A program made the translations under genes and the position numbers. Of a DNA stretch of 64,000 bases, positions 28,016 through 37,190 are shown one piece after another. Each line of letters opens with the position of its first letter. Position 1 is the stretch's first letter. The DNA lies in contig CANGOP010000010.1 in the NCBI GenBank assembly GCA_947455595.1, positions 1-64,000 on the forward strand, written 5' to 3'. The notes under the pieces are model-generated. The model was not told the DNA's origin. It worked only from the letters and a program-made list of their open reading frames with translations, and searched no databases. The stretch is from Gammaproteobacteria bacterium. GTDB taxonomy: Bacteria > Pseudomonadota > Gammaproteobacteria > Steroidobacterales > Steroidobacteraceae.

Positions 28016-28027
28016 GTCAGGGTTTGA

Positions 28028-29770
28028 ATGCCTATGCAGCATCCCGATCGATTTGACGTACTGGTGGTCGGTGGTGGCCATGCGGGTGCAGAAGCGGCTT
28101 TAGCGGCTGCTCGCGCCGGTGCGCGCACGTTGCTCGTGACCCAAAGTGTCGAGACGATCGGCGCGATGAGTTGCAATCCGGCGATTGGCGGCATCGGTAA
28201 AAGCCATCTGGTGCGTGAGATTGACGCGCTGGGCGGCGCGATGGCGATGGCCGCTGACCGTGCCGCGATTCAGCTGCGAGTATTGAACGCGAGCAAGGGT
28301 CCTGCCGTGCGAGCAACTCGCGCACAAGCGGATCGACAGCTCTATCGACGTGCCATGCGCGCCATGGTTGAGAATCAGCCGAACCTGCAGGTGTTTCAGG
28401 GAGAAGTGGCTGATTTGTGCGTCCACGCGGGTCGCGTGACGGGATTGGTGACCGCGAGCGGCGTGGTGTTTGATGCGCCGACGGTTGTCTTAACGACGGG
28501 TACCTTTCTCGCCGGAAAAATCCATGTCGGCTTGGAACGCACCAGTGGGGGAAGGGCGGGAGAACCCCCGTCGCAGCGCCTAGCAGAACGTTTGCGCGAA
28601 GTGATGCCGCGTGTTGGACGCCTGAAGACAGGGACCCCACCCCGCATTGATGCACGGAGTGTCGATTTCTCTGTGATGGGCGTACAGCCGAGTGATGATC
28701 CGCTGCCGGTACTCTCCTATCTGGGATCGACCAACGATCATCCACGACAAGTGCCGTGCCACATCACCGCTACCAGTGAACGAACGCACGAGATCATACG
28801 GGCGGGTATTGACCGCTCACCGCTGTATACCGGGGTGATCGAAGGTCGTGGGCCGCGCTATTGCCCGTCTATTGAAGATAAAGTGGTGCGCTTTGCGCAA
28901 CGGACGTCGCACCAGATCTTCGTAGAGCCGGAAGGTCTCGATACGCACGAGCTCTATCCGAACGGTATCTCCACCAGCCTGCCGTTCGACGTTCAGATTG
29001 AGTTAGTGCGCAGCATCCGTGGGTTTGAAAACGCGCACATCACGCGTCCGGGTTACGCCATCGAATATGATTTCTTCGATCCCCGAGACCTCGCAGACTC
29101 GTTGGAGTCGCGCGTCCTGCCGGGCTTGTATCTGGCCGGTCAGATCAATGGCACTACGGGGTATGAGGAAGCCGCGGCACAAGGTCTGGTCGCGGGGCTG
29201 AATGCTGCGAGGGCAGTACGGGGTTTACCCTCGTGGTCGCCGAAGCGATCGGAAGCGTATATCGGCGTGATGATTGACGATCTGATCACACGTGGTGCAC
29301 CGGAACCCTATCGCATGTTCACGAGTCGCGCCGAATACCGATTGAGTTTGCGCGAAGACAACGCCGACCAGCGCCTGACGCCGCAGGGGCGCGCAATGGG
29401 CTTGGTCAGCGATGAGCGTTGGGATTTCTTCGAGCGCAAGCGGGCTGCTATCACCGCCGGGGCTGCCACTTCGCAGGACGACCCGGAATTCGCGGCCCAA
29501 GTAACGTTGGCGATCGAGGTTGAGCGTAAATACGCCGGATATCTCGCACGCCAGGATGCAGAGGTTGAGCGCTTAGAACGCCACGAGACCACAGAGTTTC
29601 CGCGCGGCTTCGATTTCGGGCAGGTGCGCGGCTTATCGAGCGAAATTCGGGAACGACTGGAGGAAGTCCGTCCGAGCACGCTGGGTCAGGCTAGCCGCAT
29701 TCCGGGACTGACGCCTGTGGCGGTCTCGTTACTGCTGGTGCACTTGAAGAGAATCGGTCGAACCGGATGA
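28028..29770 (+). CDS. mnmG: tRNA uridine 5-carboxymethylaminomethyl modification enzyme MnmG, shortened
   Basis: MnmG, with MnmE, uses FAD, NADH and methylenetetrahydrofolate to build cmnm5U at the wobble base of several tRNAs. The 580-residue product has the FAD-binding [12 protein letters not shown] at the N-terminus, [23 protein letters not shown] split over two motifs, [10 protein letters not shown], and the C-terminal [11 protein letters not shown]. The family is usually about 620-635 residues. The difference is local: between SDERWDFF and [12 protein letters not shown] only about 44 residues remain where the E. coli enzyme has about 92, and the usual LLRRPE segment is missing. The flanks stay in frame and conserved. 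The gene overlaps the next by four bases. Association with rsmG, parA and parB is the ancestral order near oriC. Confidence 0.95.
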   Translation: MPMQHPDRFDVLVVGGGHAGAEAALAAARAGARTLLVTQSVETIGAMSCNPAIGGIGKSHLVREIDALGGAMAMAADRAAIQLRVLNASKGPAVRATRAQADRQLYRRAMRAMVENQPNLQVFQGEVADLCVHAGRVTGLVTASGVVFDAPTVVLTTGTFLAGKIHVGLERTSGGRAGEPPSQRLAERLREVMPRVGRLKTGTPPRIDARSVDFSVMGVQPSDDPLPVLSYLGSTNDHPRQVPCHITATSERTHEIIRAGIDRSPLYTGVIEGRGPRYCPSIEDKVVRFAQRTSHQIFVEPEGLDTHELYPNGISTSLPFDVQIELVRSIRGFENAHITRPGYAIEYDFFDPRDLADSLESRVLPGLYLAGQINGTTGYEEAAAQGLVAGLNAARAVRGLPSWSPKRSEAYIGVMIDDLITRGAPEPYRMFTSRAEYRLSLREDNADQRLTPQGRAMGLVSDERWDFFERKRAAITAGAATSQDDPEFAAQVTLAIEVERKYAGYLARQDAEVERLERHETTEFPRGFDFGQVRGLSSEIRERLEEVRPSTLGQASRIPGLTPVAVSLLLVHLKRIGRTG

Positions 29771-31374
29771 CCGAGTTCGGGCGTGCCTGGCGCTCCCTCG
29801 TGCTCTGCGGGTTGATCGGCCTGGCGGCATGTTCTCGTTCCGTTGCACCTGCCGATACGCTGCGGCGCGGCAATGGCCCTGAGCCTGACTCATTGGATCC
29901 CGCCTTGGCGCGCTCCGATTCAGCGGCCACCATCCTGCGCGATGCCTATGAAGGATTGGCTCGGCTCGATGTAAATGCCGTAGCGATCCCCGCGGCTGCC
30001 GAGGCGTGGTCGGTCAGCGCCGATGGACGCACTTGGATCTATACACTGCGCGCGAACGGCCGATGGTCGAATGGCGAGCCCGTGACCGCGGATGACTTTG
30101 TGCGCAGCTGGCGGCGGCTCGTGGATCCCGCCACGGGATCCCAATACGCGGAAGTGCTCGCTCCCGTTGAGAATGCGCGTGCCATCGTGGAAGGGCGTCA
30201 GCCACCGGCTAGCCTCGGCGTCGAGGCGCCGGATGCCCGAACACTTATCGTTCACCTACAGGCGCCGACGGCCTACTTTCCCGCGCTGACGGCACACTGG
30301 AGTACGTTTCCGACGTATCACGGTCTGCCGCCTGATCCACCGGGTCGAACCGTCACGAACGGCGCGTACCGGCCGAGTGAATGGCGGGTCGGCGCTCAGG
30401 TCACCGCCCGTCGAAACCCGCATTACCGTTCGGCCGAATCAGTCACGATCGCAGAAGTGCGTTACCTGCATGTCACGGACCCGCGTGATGAGTACTCGCG
30501 CTACCGCGGGGGTGAACTCGACACGACTTACTCATTGCCGGCGGCCGCGCTGGATCAGTTGACCGCTCGTCACGGGGCGCAGGTGCATCGCGCGCCACAG
30601 CTCGGTGTCTATTTCTACGGTTTTAATCTACAACAGCCTCCCTTTCGTGACGCGCCACTCCTGCGTCGCGCCCTGGCCATGTCGGTGGACCGAGAGCGTC
30701 TCGTTTCCATGGTGACCGCGCTGGGTGAGGCGCCGGCGTACGGTTGGGTACCCGACGGAATCGCGGAGTACACCCCGCAGCGTTTCGAGTGGAAAGATTG
30801 GCCGCGCGTCCGTCGATTAGAGGAAGCGCGAAAACTGTATGCAGCCGCGGGTTATGGCCCTCGCCACCCATTGCGCCTGGATTTGCGCTATCCCACCGGC
30901 GCAACCCACGAAAAAATCGCCCTAGCGGTGGCGGCCATGTGGCAGGAAGCGCTGGGTGTCGATGTGCGGCCGGTCGGTGAGGAGTTCCGATCCTTGTTGG
31001 AATCGATCAATCGTGGGGAAGCGGTCTTGTTTCGCTCCAGTTGGATCGGCGATTACAACGACCCCTACACCTTCCTCTCCGTGCTGCAATCTAACTTCGG
31101 TATCAACTTAGTGCATTACCGCAATGCGGACTATGACCGATGGTTGGATCGCTCCGAGTCGACTGCCGACCGCCCGACGCGTCGATTCGCGCTGGAATCC
31201 GCCGAACACACCGCTTTGCAGGATGTGCCACTGATTCCACTCTACTTTTATGTGAATAAACATTTGGTCGCTCCCCGCGTACGGGGTTGGTACGACAACG
31301 TCATGAACGTGGTCTACACTCAGGACCTGTCGATCGCCCCCGCCGCGGCGGGGGCTCGCCCCGACCCGCGTTGA
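29767..31374 (+). CDS. Peptide ABC transporter substrate-binding lipoprotein (OppA/SBP family 5)
   Basis: This 535-residue protein has a lipoprotein signal with lipobox LIGLAAC (Cys at about residue 22) and the family 5 solute-binding fold: [15 protein letters not shown] near the start, [27 protein letters not shown], and [14 protein letters not shown] in the second lobe. Such proteins capture oligopeptides for an Opp/Dpp permease; none is encoded here, so it is an orphan. Its ATG overlaps the TGA of mnmG (ATGA), indicating coupled translation. Its last codons contain an 18-bp perfect GC palindrome (31337-31354). A 149-base gap follows with no convincing T-tract terminator. Confidence 0.9.
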   Translation: MTEFGRAWRSLVLCGLIGLAACSRSVAPADTLRRGNGPEPDSLDPALARSDSAATILRDAYEGLARLDVNAVAIPAAAEAWSVSADGRTWIYTLRANGRWSNGEPVTADDFVRSWRRLVDPATGSQYAEVLAPVENARAIVEGRQPPASLGVEAPDARTLIVHLQAPTAYFPALTAHWSTFPTYHGLPPDPPGRTVTNGAYRPSEWRVGAQVTARRNPHYRSAESVTIAEVRYLHVTDPRDEYSRYRGGELDTTYSLPAAALDQLTARHGAQVHRAPQLGVYFYGFNLQQPPFRDAPLLRRALAMSVDRERLVSMVTALGEAPAYGWVPDGIAEYTPQRFEWKDWPRVRRLEEARKLYAAAGYGPRHPLRLDLRYPTGATHEKIALAVAAMWQEALGVDVRPVGEEFRSLLESINRGEAVLFRSSWIGDYNDPYTFLSVLQSNFGINLVHYRNADYDRWLDRSESTADRPTRRFALESAEHTALQDVPLIPLYFYVNKHLVAPRVRGWYDNVMNVVYTQDLSIAPAAAGARPDPR

Positions 31375-31523
31375 TGCGCCGTCACGACGGGGCATTCGGG
31401 GTCTGGTAGGTCGAATTACGCTTTCTTCGGTCGCTACGGGTGGAATTTTTCGGGGCGCATCCGTACCATTCGGCGGCCTTTCTAACGACGTGACCGGGGG
31501 ATGCCCCGGCAGAGTGGGGACAG

Positions 31524-32147
31524 ATGCTGTTCAATCGGATCCGTTTGGTCGCTGTAGCGACTGTGTTCATCGGCACGATGCTTGGAATGCCGGCCATGGC
31601 TGATGGTGCGGCGGCGGACGCTGCGCATGGCGGGAAGCTGGCATACACGTGCTTTGGATGCCACGGCATTCCGAACTATCGCAATTCCTACCCGGCTTAT
31701 CATGTCCCGAAGATCGGCGGTCAGCATGAGGCGTATCTGGCGTCGGCTCTCAGCGAGTACCGGGCCGGCGCGCGCCCGCACCCGACCATGAAGACGCAGG
31801 CCAGCAGCATGTCCGAGCAGGATGCCAAGGATATCGCCGCCTATTTCGCGACGAGCACCCCGGTGACCTCCGCTGGCAAGAGCGTGGGCACGCCTCCGGC
31901 TGCGGCAGCCACTTGCGTGGCCTGCCATGGCCCCGATGGTGTGGGTATCACGGGTGATTACCCGACGCTCGCCGGGCAGCATGCGGATTACATTGAGCAG
32001 GCACTGAAGGCGTACCGGAAGGGTACGCGCCAGAATGCCATCATGAATGGCATGGCCGCCGCGCTGACGGATGCCGATATCCATGCCGTCGCGCAGTACT
32101 TTGCTCAGCAGTCGCCGTCATTGTGGGTGCCGAAGGCTCCGCGCTGA
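31524..32147 (+). CDS. Diheme cytochrome c4-like protein
   Basis: This 207-residue periplasmic protein has a signal peptide (cut after about PAMA) and two class I cytochrome c units. Each has its heme-attachment motif, CFGCH and CVACH, and a distal methionine candidate in HPTMKTQ and NAIMNGM respectively. The two-domain layout matches cytochrome c4, which passes electrons between the bc1 complex and terminal oxidases or other acceptors. The preceding gap of 149 bases probably holds its promoter. It is followed by a strong GNRA-loop hairpin at 32181-32200. Confidence 0.9.
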   Translation: MLFNRIRLVAVATVFIGTMLGMPAMADGAAADAAHGGKLAYTCFGCHGIPNYRNSYPAYHVPKIGGQHEAYLASALSEYRAGARPHPTMKTQASSMSEQDAKDIAAYFATSTPVTSAGKSVGTPPAAAATCVACHGPDGVGITGDYPTLAGQHADYIEQALKAYRKGTRQNAIMNGMAAALTDADIHAVAQYFAQQSPSLWVPKAPR

Positions 32148-32159
32148 ACCGGTGACGCA

Positions 32160-33170
32160 GTGGTGACGGACGCTGCAGAGGGGCCGGCGCAAGCCGGCCC
32201 TGTCGTTTCCGGAGTGACCGAATACACCGATGGCATATTCGCCATCGATACGCACTACGTTCGCCCCACGCTCGACGCCAGCCATCTGGTGATCGAGCGT
32301 GAGCGCGCCGCATTCGTTGATACGGGCGCTGCGCCGGCCGTGCCCTTGTTGCTGCAGGCGCTCGAACAGCGCGGACTGCAGCCAGAGTCGGTCGACTGGA
32401 TCCTCCTCACGCACATTCATTTGGACCACGCCGGTGGTGCGGGCGCTTTGCTGGCGCATCTCCCGAATGCCCGCGTCGTCGTGCATCCACGTGGCGTGGG
32501 TCATCTCGTGGATCCCACACGGCTGATTGCCGCAACTCGTGCGGTGTATGGAGATGCCCTTTACGATCGTCTCTATGGAGAGATTCGCCCCATTCCTCCG
32601 GAGCGGCTCGTGGCTGCAGCGGATCTGGAGCGCTTTGATCTCGCCGGCCGACACTTTCGCTGTCACTACACGCCCGGTCACGCGCTCCACCATCAGGTCT
32701 ATCAAGACGAGCGCACCGGCGGCGTTTTTACCGGCGATACCTTCGGCATCTCTTATCGGGATTTTGATGTCGATGGCCGGGCATTCATTCAACCGACCAC
32801 CACGCCGTCGCAATTCGATCCACAGCAATTGCTCGCGTCGATTGACCGAGTGTTGGCCTTGCAGCCGTCCGCGGTCTACTTGACGCACTACGGACGAGTG
32901 ACGGAGGTCGCGCGGTTGGGCCTCGAGCTCAAAGCTGCGGTTGACGTATACGAGTCGATCGCGCGGCGCCATGCCGGACAAGTAGACGCCACTGCGGCGA
33001 TGGCCGCCGATATCGCCGCTTGGACCTTTGATGCGCTGGACCGACACGGCGACCGTACGCCAGAAGACACGCGCCGCCGGCTGTTGAATGCCGATATCCG
33101 GCTGAACGCAGACGGGCTGGCCGCGTGGGTCCAACGGATGGACGTATCCGGACGAACCACCGCGCAGTGA
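32160..33170 (+). CDS. Metallo-beta-lactamase-fold hydrolase (glyoxalase II-like)
   Basis: This protein of up to 336 residues has the metal-binding set of the metallo-beta-lactamase superfamily: THIHLDHAGG (HxHxDH), TPGHALHH for the next histidine, FTGDTFG for the bridging aspartate and YLTHYG near the C-terminus. The core (about 20-240) is followed by a helical tail of about 90 residues. The substrate is unknown; thioester hydrolases and related enzymes share this form. The start is uncertain. GTG at 32160 or 32163 has no clear ribosome site, and a strong hairpin (32181-32200) lies inside the first codons, so a later GTG near 32214, just before the conserved TEYTDGIFAID, may be used. Confidence 0.83.
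   Translation: MVTDAAEGPAQAGPVVSGVTEYTDGIFAIDTHYVRPTLDASHLVIERERAAFVDTGAAPAVPLLLQALEQRGLQPESVDWILLTHIHLDHAGGAGALLAHLPNARVVVHPRGVGHLVDPTRLIAATRAVYGDALYDRLYGEIRPIPPERLVAAADLERFDLAGRHFRCHYTPGHALHHQVYQDERTGGVFTGDTFGISYRDFDVDGRAFIQPTTTPSQFDPQQLLASIDRVLALQPSAVYLTHYGRVTEVARLGLELKAAVDVYESIARRHAGQVDATAAMAADIAAWTFDALDRHGDRTPEDTRRRLLNADIRLNADGLAAWVQRMDVSGRTTAQ
32181..32200 (+). terminator. Strong hairpin with GCAA tetraloop, terminator or translation control
   Basis: A perfect 8-bp GC stem (32181-32188 with 32193-32200) is closed by the stable GNRA loop GCAA. The following bases, TGTCGTTTCC, are only weakly T-rich. It sits 34 bases after the cytochrome gene stop, the usual place of a terminator, yet inside the 5' end of the next frame if the GTG at 32160 is used. 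Confidence 0.5.
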
Positions 33171-33192
33171 GCGCCCGGTGGGCGGTTACGGC

Positions 33193-33198
33193 TACACT
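33193..33198 (+). promoter_or_regulatory. Candidate -10 element of rsmG
   Basis: The hexamer TACACT lies nine bases before the ATG of rsmG (8 intervening bases), so transcription would begin at or next to the start codon. No good -35 is visible and there is no ribosome binding site between it and the ATG. Confidence 0.38.
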
Positions 33199-33206
33199 CC
33201 CGCTCC

Positions 33207-33842
33207 ATGGATACTCACGCGCGCACGCTTCTGCTCGAAGGCTTGGCTGAACTGCAGATTCAAGCCGATACCACCGCCGTTGACCGCCTCTGTGCGCTCG
33301 TCGACCTCGTGGCGGAATGGAATGAGCGGTTTAATCTCACCGCGATTACGGAGCCTGTCGCGATGGTGCGCAAGCACCTCTTAGACAGCTTGACCGTTCA
33401 GCCGTACCTACGTGGACCACGCGTCATCGATGTGGGGACCGGCGCCGGTTTTCCCGGCCTGCCGCTGGCGATCTTAAATCCGGATATACAATTTCAGCTC
33501 ATTGATTCTATTCGGAAAAAAATCGGATTCGTCACGCACGCTAGCGGCGTGCTGGGGCTCACCAACGTCGAGCCTTTGTGTAGCCGGGCGGAAGCGCTCA
33601 AGCCCGCCGAGCGGGCCGACACCGTCGTGTCGCGAGCCTTGTCGAGCGTGGGCGAATTTGTCCGGAATGCCGGGCATTTAGTGGCCCCTCAAGGACGGCT
33701 GTTGGCCATGAAGGGACGCGACCCCTCGGCGGAATGCCAGGATTTGCCGAAACCTTGGCGAGTTGTATCCATGGCGCGGCTGACCGTTCCCGGTTTGACC
33801 GACGAGCGTCACCTCGTGGTGATTGATCGCTCGAAGCCGTGA
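33207..33842 (+). CDS. rsmG: 16S rRNA m7G527 methyltransferase RsmG (GidB)
   Basis: RsmG methylates N7 of G527 in 16S rRNA with S-adenosylmethionine; its loss gives low-level streptomycin resistance. The 211-residue product matches the family length and shows WNERFNLTAIT, HLLDSL, the SAM-binding VIDVGTGAGFPGLPLAI and the later RALSSVGEF. It keeps its classical company (mnmG upstream, parA-parB downstream), but four or more unrelated genes separate it from mnmG. Its TGA overlaps the GTG of the following TPR gene (GTGA). No ribosome site is evident, in keeping with a leaderless start. Confidence 0.96.
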   Translation: MDTHARTLLLEGLAELQIQADTTAVDRLCALVDLVAEWNERFNLTAITEPVAMVRKHLLDSLTVQPYLRGPRVIDVGTGAGFPGLPLAILNPDIQFQLIDSIRKKIGFVTHASGVLGLTNVEPLCSRAEALKPAERADTVVSRALSSVGEFVRNAGHLVAPQGRLLAMKGRDPSAECQDLPKPWRVVSMARLTVPGLTDERHLVVIDRSKP

Positions 33843-35305
33843 ACGCCCACGATCCGGCACAGGCGTGGCAGCTCGCGGCGGGTCTGCTCGCGCAAGGGCA
33901 AGCCTTGGCGGCGCTGGCCTTGCTCGAGAGGGCCGTCGACGCGAGCCCTGCACATGTGGCGCTTTGTCGCTACGCCGGCGAGGTGGCCTTGCATGCTCGC
34001 GAGCCAGAGCGTGCGCGCATGCATTTGCAACGCGCGGACGATCTGGAACCGGGTGATCTCACCTGCGGCATCAACCTGAGCTTAGCGCTGATCCAATTGG
34101 GCGAGCCAGAGCGAGCCATCGCGGTCTTGAGTCCTCACATGGCGGCGCAGCCCAACCGACAGGTGTCGTTGAACTACGCACGCGCGCTTCAAGATTGCCA
34201 CCGTCTCGAGGAAGCCGAGTACACGTTGCGGCATCTCTTGGCGGTCGCGCCGGACGATGTCGAGGCGCTGACCAATCTCGGCACCGTCTTGAGGGACGCC
34301 CGCCAAATGGCGCCTGCTCTCGCTTGCTTCGAGCGCGCCCTCGGGCTTGCGCCGGGTCTGCAGGCCGCCCGGGACAATTTGGCCCACACGTTGTTAGCCA
34401 TGGGCGATTATCGACGGGGCTTTGCCGCCTTCGAAGGGCGACGTTTTGAAGATGCCACCGGCATTTCAGCTCAAGTCCCGCGTTGGGATGGTCGCCCCAT
34501 ACCCGGCCTGAGATTGCACGTGATTGCCGAACAGGGCTTTGGCGACATGCTCATGTTCGCCCGATTTGGCCGTCAGCTCGCCGACAGAGGGATCGAATCC
34601 GTTCTCCATGTCCATCCCCGACTGGTTCGGTTGCTCGGACGGTCCCGGCTCTTTGACGAAGTGGTGGCCTATGGGCGTGCACCGCTGGGAACAACGGCAC
34701 GATGGGCGCCCTTGATGAGTCTTGCGCACTTGCTGGGCGTGACGCTGGAAACCTTGCCGGCGCCAATCCCCTACCTGGCGGCCGATCGACCTAGGAGGGA
34801 GCGCTGGTCGGCCTGGCTGGGCCCCAGAACAGGGCCACGTATCGGCATCGCGTGGGCGGGTAATCCACGCTCAGAGCAGGATGACCTTCGCGGGCGATCC
34901 GTGCCGCTGGCCGCATTTGCCGGCCTGCTGTCGATCGAGGGCGCCCAACTGATTTCCTTGCAGCGGGAATACGGTCTTGAGCAGTTGCGTGAGCCGCCAT
35001 GGGCGGGTCGACTGCGCTGCCCGGATCCGCCTCTGGACGCCGGAAGCGACGGGTTTTTGGATACCGCGGCGCTCATCTGCTCGCTCGATCTCGTCATCAC
35101 CTGCGATACGTCGATCGCCCATCTCGCCGGGGGACTCGGTCACCCGACGTGGGTCGCCCTGCATCACACGCCGGATTGGCGCTGGTTGCGGGATCGGGAG
35201 GATTCGCCCTGGTATCCGACGCTCAGGCTGGTTCGCCAGACGCAGCCCGGCAATTGGACGGAGGTTTTCTCGGTCGTCGCCCAACAGGTCGTCAGGCAGC
35301 CCTAA
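33839..35305 (+). CDS. TPR protein with GT9-like glycosyltransferase-type domain
   Basis: This 488-residue protein has TPR helices over about residues 1-195 and a C-terminal domain (about 210-485) resembling family 9 (heptosyltransferase-like) glycosyltransferases. Visible marks are IGIAWAGNP, RSVPLAAFAGLL, LISLQ and the nucleotide-site stretch LVITCDTSIAHLAGGLGHP. It starts with GTG overlapping the rsmG stop by four bases and is thus coupled to it. The gene interrupts the usual rsmG-parA neighbourhood. Related TPR/GT9-like proteins are widespread but poorly characterised; protein or polysaccharide glycosylation is possible. Two other TPR-glycosyltransferase genes in this window belong to a different family (GT41). 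Confidence 0.82.
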   Translation: MNAHDPAQAWQLAAGLLAQGQALAALALLERAVDASPAHVALCRYAGEVALHAREPERARMHLQRADDLEPGDLTCGINLSLALIQLGEPERAIAVLSPHMAAQPNRQVSLNYARALQDCHRLEEAEYTLRHLLAVAPDDVEALTNLGTVLRDARQMAPALACFERALGLAPGLQAARDNLAHTLLAMGDYRRGFAAFEGRRFEDATGISAQVPRWDGRPIPGLRLHVIAEQGFGDMLMFARFGRQLADRGIESVLHVHPRLVRLLGRSRLFDEVVAYGRAPLGTTARWAPLMSLAHLLGVTLETLPAPIPYLAADRPRRERWSAWLGPRTGPRIGIAWAGNPRSEQDDLRGRSVPLAAFAGLLSIEGAQLISLQREYGLEQLREPPWAGRLRCPDPPLDAGSDGFLDTAALICSLDLVITCDTSIAHLAGGLGHPTWVALHHTPDWRWLRDREDSPWYPTLRLVRQTQPGNWTEVFSVVAQQVVRQP

Positions 35306-35353
35306 ACCCACACGTTCTGCATGGGCGACGCGAATTCGGTGCCGCCCCGGTGT

Positions 35354-35359
35354 TATTCT
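35354..35359 (+). promoter_or_regulatory. Candidate extended -10 element of parA
   Basis: TATTCT preceded by TG and one base (TGT-TATTCT) forms an extended -10 nine bases before the parA ATG. Transcription would start 0-3 bases before the ATG. No -35 and no ribosome site are apparent. Confidence 0.38.
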
Positions 35360-35368
35360 GGCCGACCT

Positions 35369-36187
35369 ATGAACCGCATCATCGCGATCGCCAACCAAAA
35401 AGGTGGCGTGGGTAAGACCACGACTGCCGTCAATTTGACTGCGTCGCTCGCCGCGACCAAGCGCCGCGTGCTGCTCGTGGATCTGGATCCGCAGGGCAAT
35501 GCCACCATGGGGTGCGGGCTCGATAAGGCGAATCTGGAGCGCTCGGTTACCGATGTTCTGTTGGGTGAGTGCCCGGCCGCAGAGGCGGTATTGCCAGCCC
35601 CGGTCGGCGGCTTCGACATCATTGGCGGCAATCAAGACATCACGGCGGCGGAAGTCCGCTTGCTCGGCTTGTTGGCCGGCCGCGAATTGAAGTTGAAGAC
35701 CGCGTTGGCGCCCCTGAAGCGGGACAGCTACGACATCATTCTGATTGACTGCCCTCCGGCGCTGAACATGCTAACCGTCAACGCGTTGGTGGCGGCCGAT
35801 TCGGTGCTCGTACCAATGCAGTGCGAATACTATGCACTGGAAGGGCTTTCCGCGTTGCTCAACACCATCGAGCAGATTCGCGAGAGCATCAATCCGGAGC
35901 TGGCGCTGGAAGGCATCCTGCGCACGATGCACGACCCGCGCAACAATCTCGCTAACGAGGTAAGTGCGCAGCTCATCGAGCACTTTGGCGAGAAGGTATT
36001 TCGCACGATTATTCCCCGCAACGTGCGTTTGGCCGAGGCGCCCAGTTTTGGTCGCCCGGCGCTCTACCACGATAAGGATTCGCGCGGCGCTCTCGCCTAT
36101 CTGGCGCTGGCGGGAGAAATGTTGCGCCGAGATGAAGAGCCCACGGCGACCGATGCCGAAGGGGATGTGGAGGGTATGGAGCCATGA
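35369..36187 (+). CDS. parA: Chromosome partitioning ATPase ParA (Soj)
   Basis: ParA is a DNA-binding Walker ATPase that moves ParB-bound origin regions. The 272-residue product starts MNRIIAIANQKGGVGKTT, with the deviant Walker A box KGGVGKTT, followed by VDLDPQGNATMG and the Walker B-like ILIDCPPALNML. Length is typical of chromosomal Soj/ParA without an N-terminal HTH. An upstream in-frame start at 35321 adds 16 residues that do not belong to the family. Its stop overlaps the parB start by four bases. Its partner follows directly. Confidence 0.96.
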   Translation: MNRIIAIANQKGGVGKTTTAVNLTASLAATKRRVLLVDLDPQGNATMGCGLDKANLERSVTDVLLGECPAAEAVLPAPVGGFDIIGGNQDITAAEVRLLGLLAGRELKLKTALAPLKRDSYDIILIDCPPALNMLTVNALVAADSVLVPMQCEYYALEGLSALLNTIEQIRESINPELALEGILRTMHDPRNNLANEVSAQLIEHFGEKVFRTIIPRNVRLAEAPSFGRPALYHDKDSRGALAYLALAGEMLRRDEEPTATDAEGDVEGMEP

Positions 36188-37089
36188 CGACGAAGAAACC
36201 CGCCCTCGGGCGCGGTCTCGGCGCCCTATTGGGTGAAGCGACCGCCCGGCAGGTGACCGCCAATGCGGCCGCGGTGGCGCAGTCCAAGCCGCCGGTCGAT
36301 GAGCTCACCCGTCTGCCGGTCGACCTCCTGCAACGTGGCAAATATCAGCCTCGCACGGACATGCGAGCGGATTCGTTGAATGACCTGGCGGATTCAATCA
36401 AGGCGCAGGGCATCGTCCAGCCCATAGTCGTCCGCCCCGTGGGCACGCCGGCGCCCGGCGCGTCCCAGCGCTATGAGATCATCGCCGGCGAGCGTCGCTG
36501 GCGGGCGGCGCAGATCGCCGGCCTAGAATCGGTTCCGGTCGTCATTCGGCACGTTCCGGATGACGCCGCGGTCGCGATGGCGCTGATTGAGAACATTCAG
36601 CGAGAAAATCTCAATCCATTGGAAGAAGCGCGGGCGCTCGAGCGTCTGGTGGGCGACTTCAATCTGACGCACCAAGAAGCGGCCGATGCCGTCGGCCGCT
36701 CCCGAGCAGCGGTATCCAATTTGCTGCGCTTGCTGGAATTGGCGGATGAGGTCAAAGCCCTGGTTGGCGATCGGAAAATCGAAATGGGCCACGCGCGCGC
36801 CCTCCTCGGCCTTGCCAATCGTCGTCAGCAAATTGAAGTGGCTAACCTCGTCGCGCAACGCGGACTGTCCGTGCGGGACACCGAGTCCCTCGTCCGGCGG
36901 CTGCAAAAGCCGGAACCGGCTGACGTCGTGCCGGCCGGTGATGCCGACGTTCGCCGGCTTGAAACCGAGCTCGGCGAGCGCTTGGGCACCAAAGTGACCT
37001 TCAAGCACGGCGCCGGCGGAAAAGGACAGATGGTGATCCAGTATTCCAGCCTTGAGGAGCTGGACGGCATCCTGGCGCGCATTCATTGA
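36184..37089 (+). CDS. parB: Chromosome partitioning protein ParB (Spo0J)
   Basis: ParB binds parS sites near the origin and, as a CTP-dependent clamp, loads the partition complex. The 301-residue product shows LGRGLGALLG at the N-terminus, the CTP-binding GERRWRAAQIAGL, the ENIQRENLNPLEEA stretch, a helix-turn-helix around THQEAADAVGRSRAAVSNLLRL split over two motifs, and a C-terminal dimerisation segment. Length and order are canonical. No parS palindrome was found by eye in this window. Confidence 0.96.
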   Translation: MTTKKPALGRGLGALLGEATARQVTANAAAVAQSKPPVDELTRLPVDLLQRGKYQPRTDMRADSLNDLADSIKAQGIVQPIVVRPVGTPAPGASQRYEIIAGERRWRAAQIAGLESVPVVIRHVPDDAAVAMALIENIQRENLNPLEEARALERLVGDFNLTHQEAADAVGRSRAAVSNLLRLLELADEVKALVGDRKIEMGHARALLGLANRRQQIEVANLVAQRGLSVRDTESLVRRLQKPEPADVVPAGDADVRRLETELGERLGTKVTFKHGAGGKGQMVIQYSSLEELDGILARIH

Positions 37090-37110
37090 CATAAACCGTG
37101 TCAGTGTTTC

Positions 37111-37139
37111 TTGAAGCAGTGCAAAAAGACACCTATACT
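37111..37139 (+). promoter_or_regulatory. Sigma-70-type promoter of the atp operon
   Basis: TTGAAG (37111-37116) and TATACT (37134-37139) are separated by exactly 17 bases, a good housekeeping promoter lying 22 bases after the parB stop. Transcription should start near 37146, giving a leader of about 125 bases before atpI. Confidence 0.75.
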
Positions 37140-37190
37140 GCGCGCGCCTCGCAGGCGGTTGGATGCCGAGCCGCGTCAAGAGCATGATCG

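Noticed and set aside
28016-28027. Replication origin next to mnmG
   Set aside because: Only 12 bases separate the pirin gene and mnmG, with no DnaA-box cluster; the origin must lie elsewhere.
31337-31354. An 18-bp perfect GC palindrome at the end of the peptide-binding lipoprotein gene, considered as a terminator
   Set aside because: It lies inside the coding sequence and is not followed by a T tract; it can be explained by Ala/Gly codons.
32118-33134. A 338-codon minus-strand frame opposite the metallo-hydrolase gene
   Set aside because: The plus-strand frame contains the full set of metal-binding motifs; the opposite frame is an artefact of codon composition.
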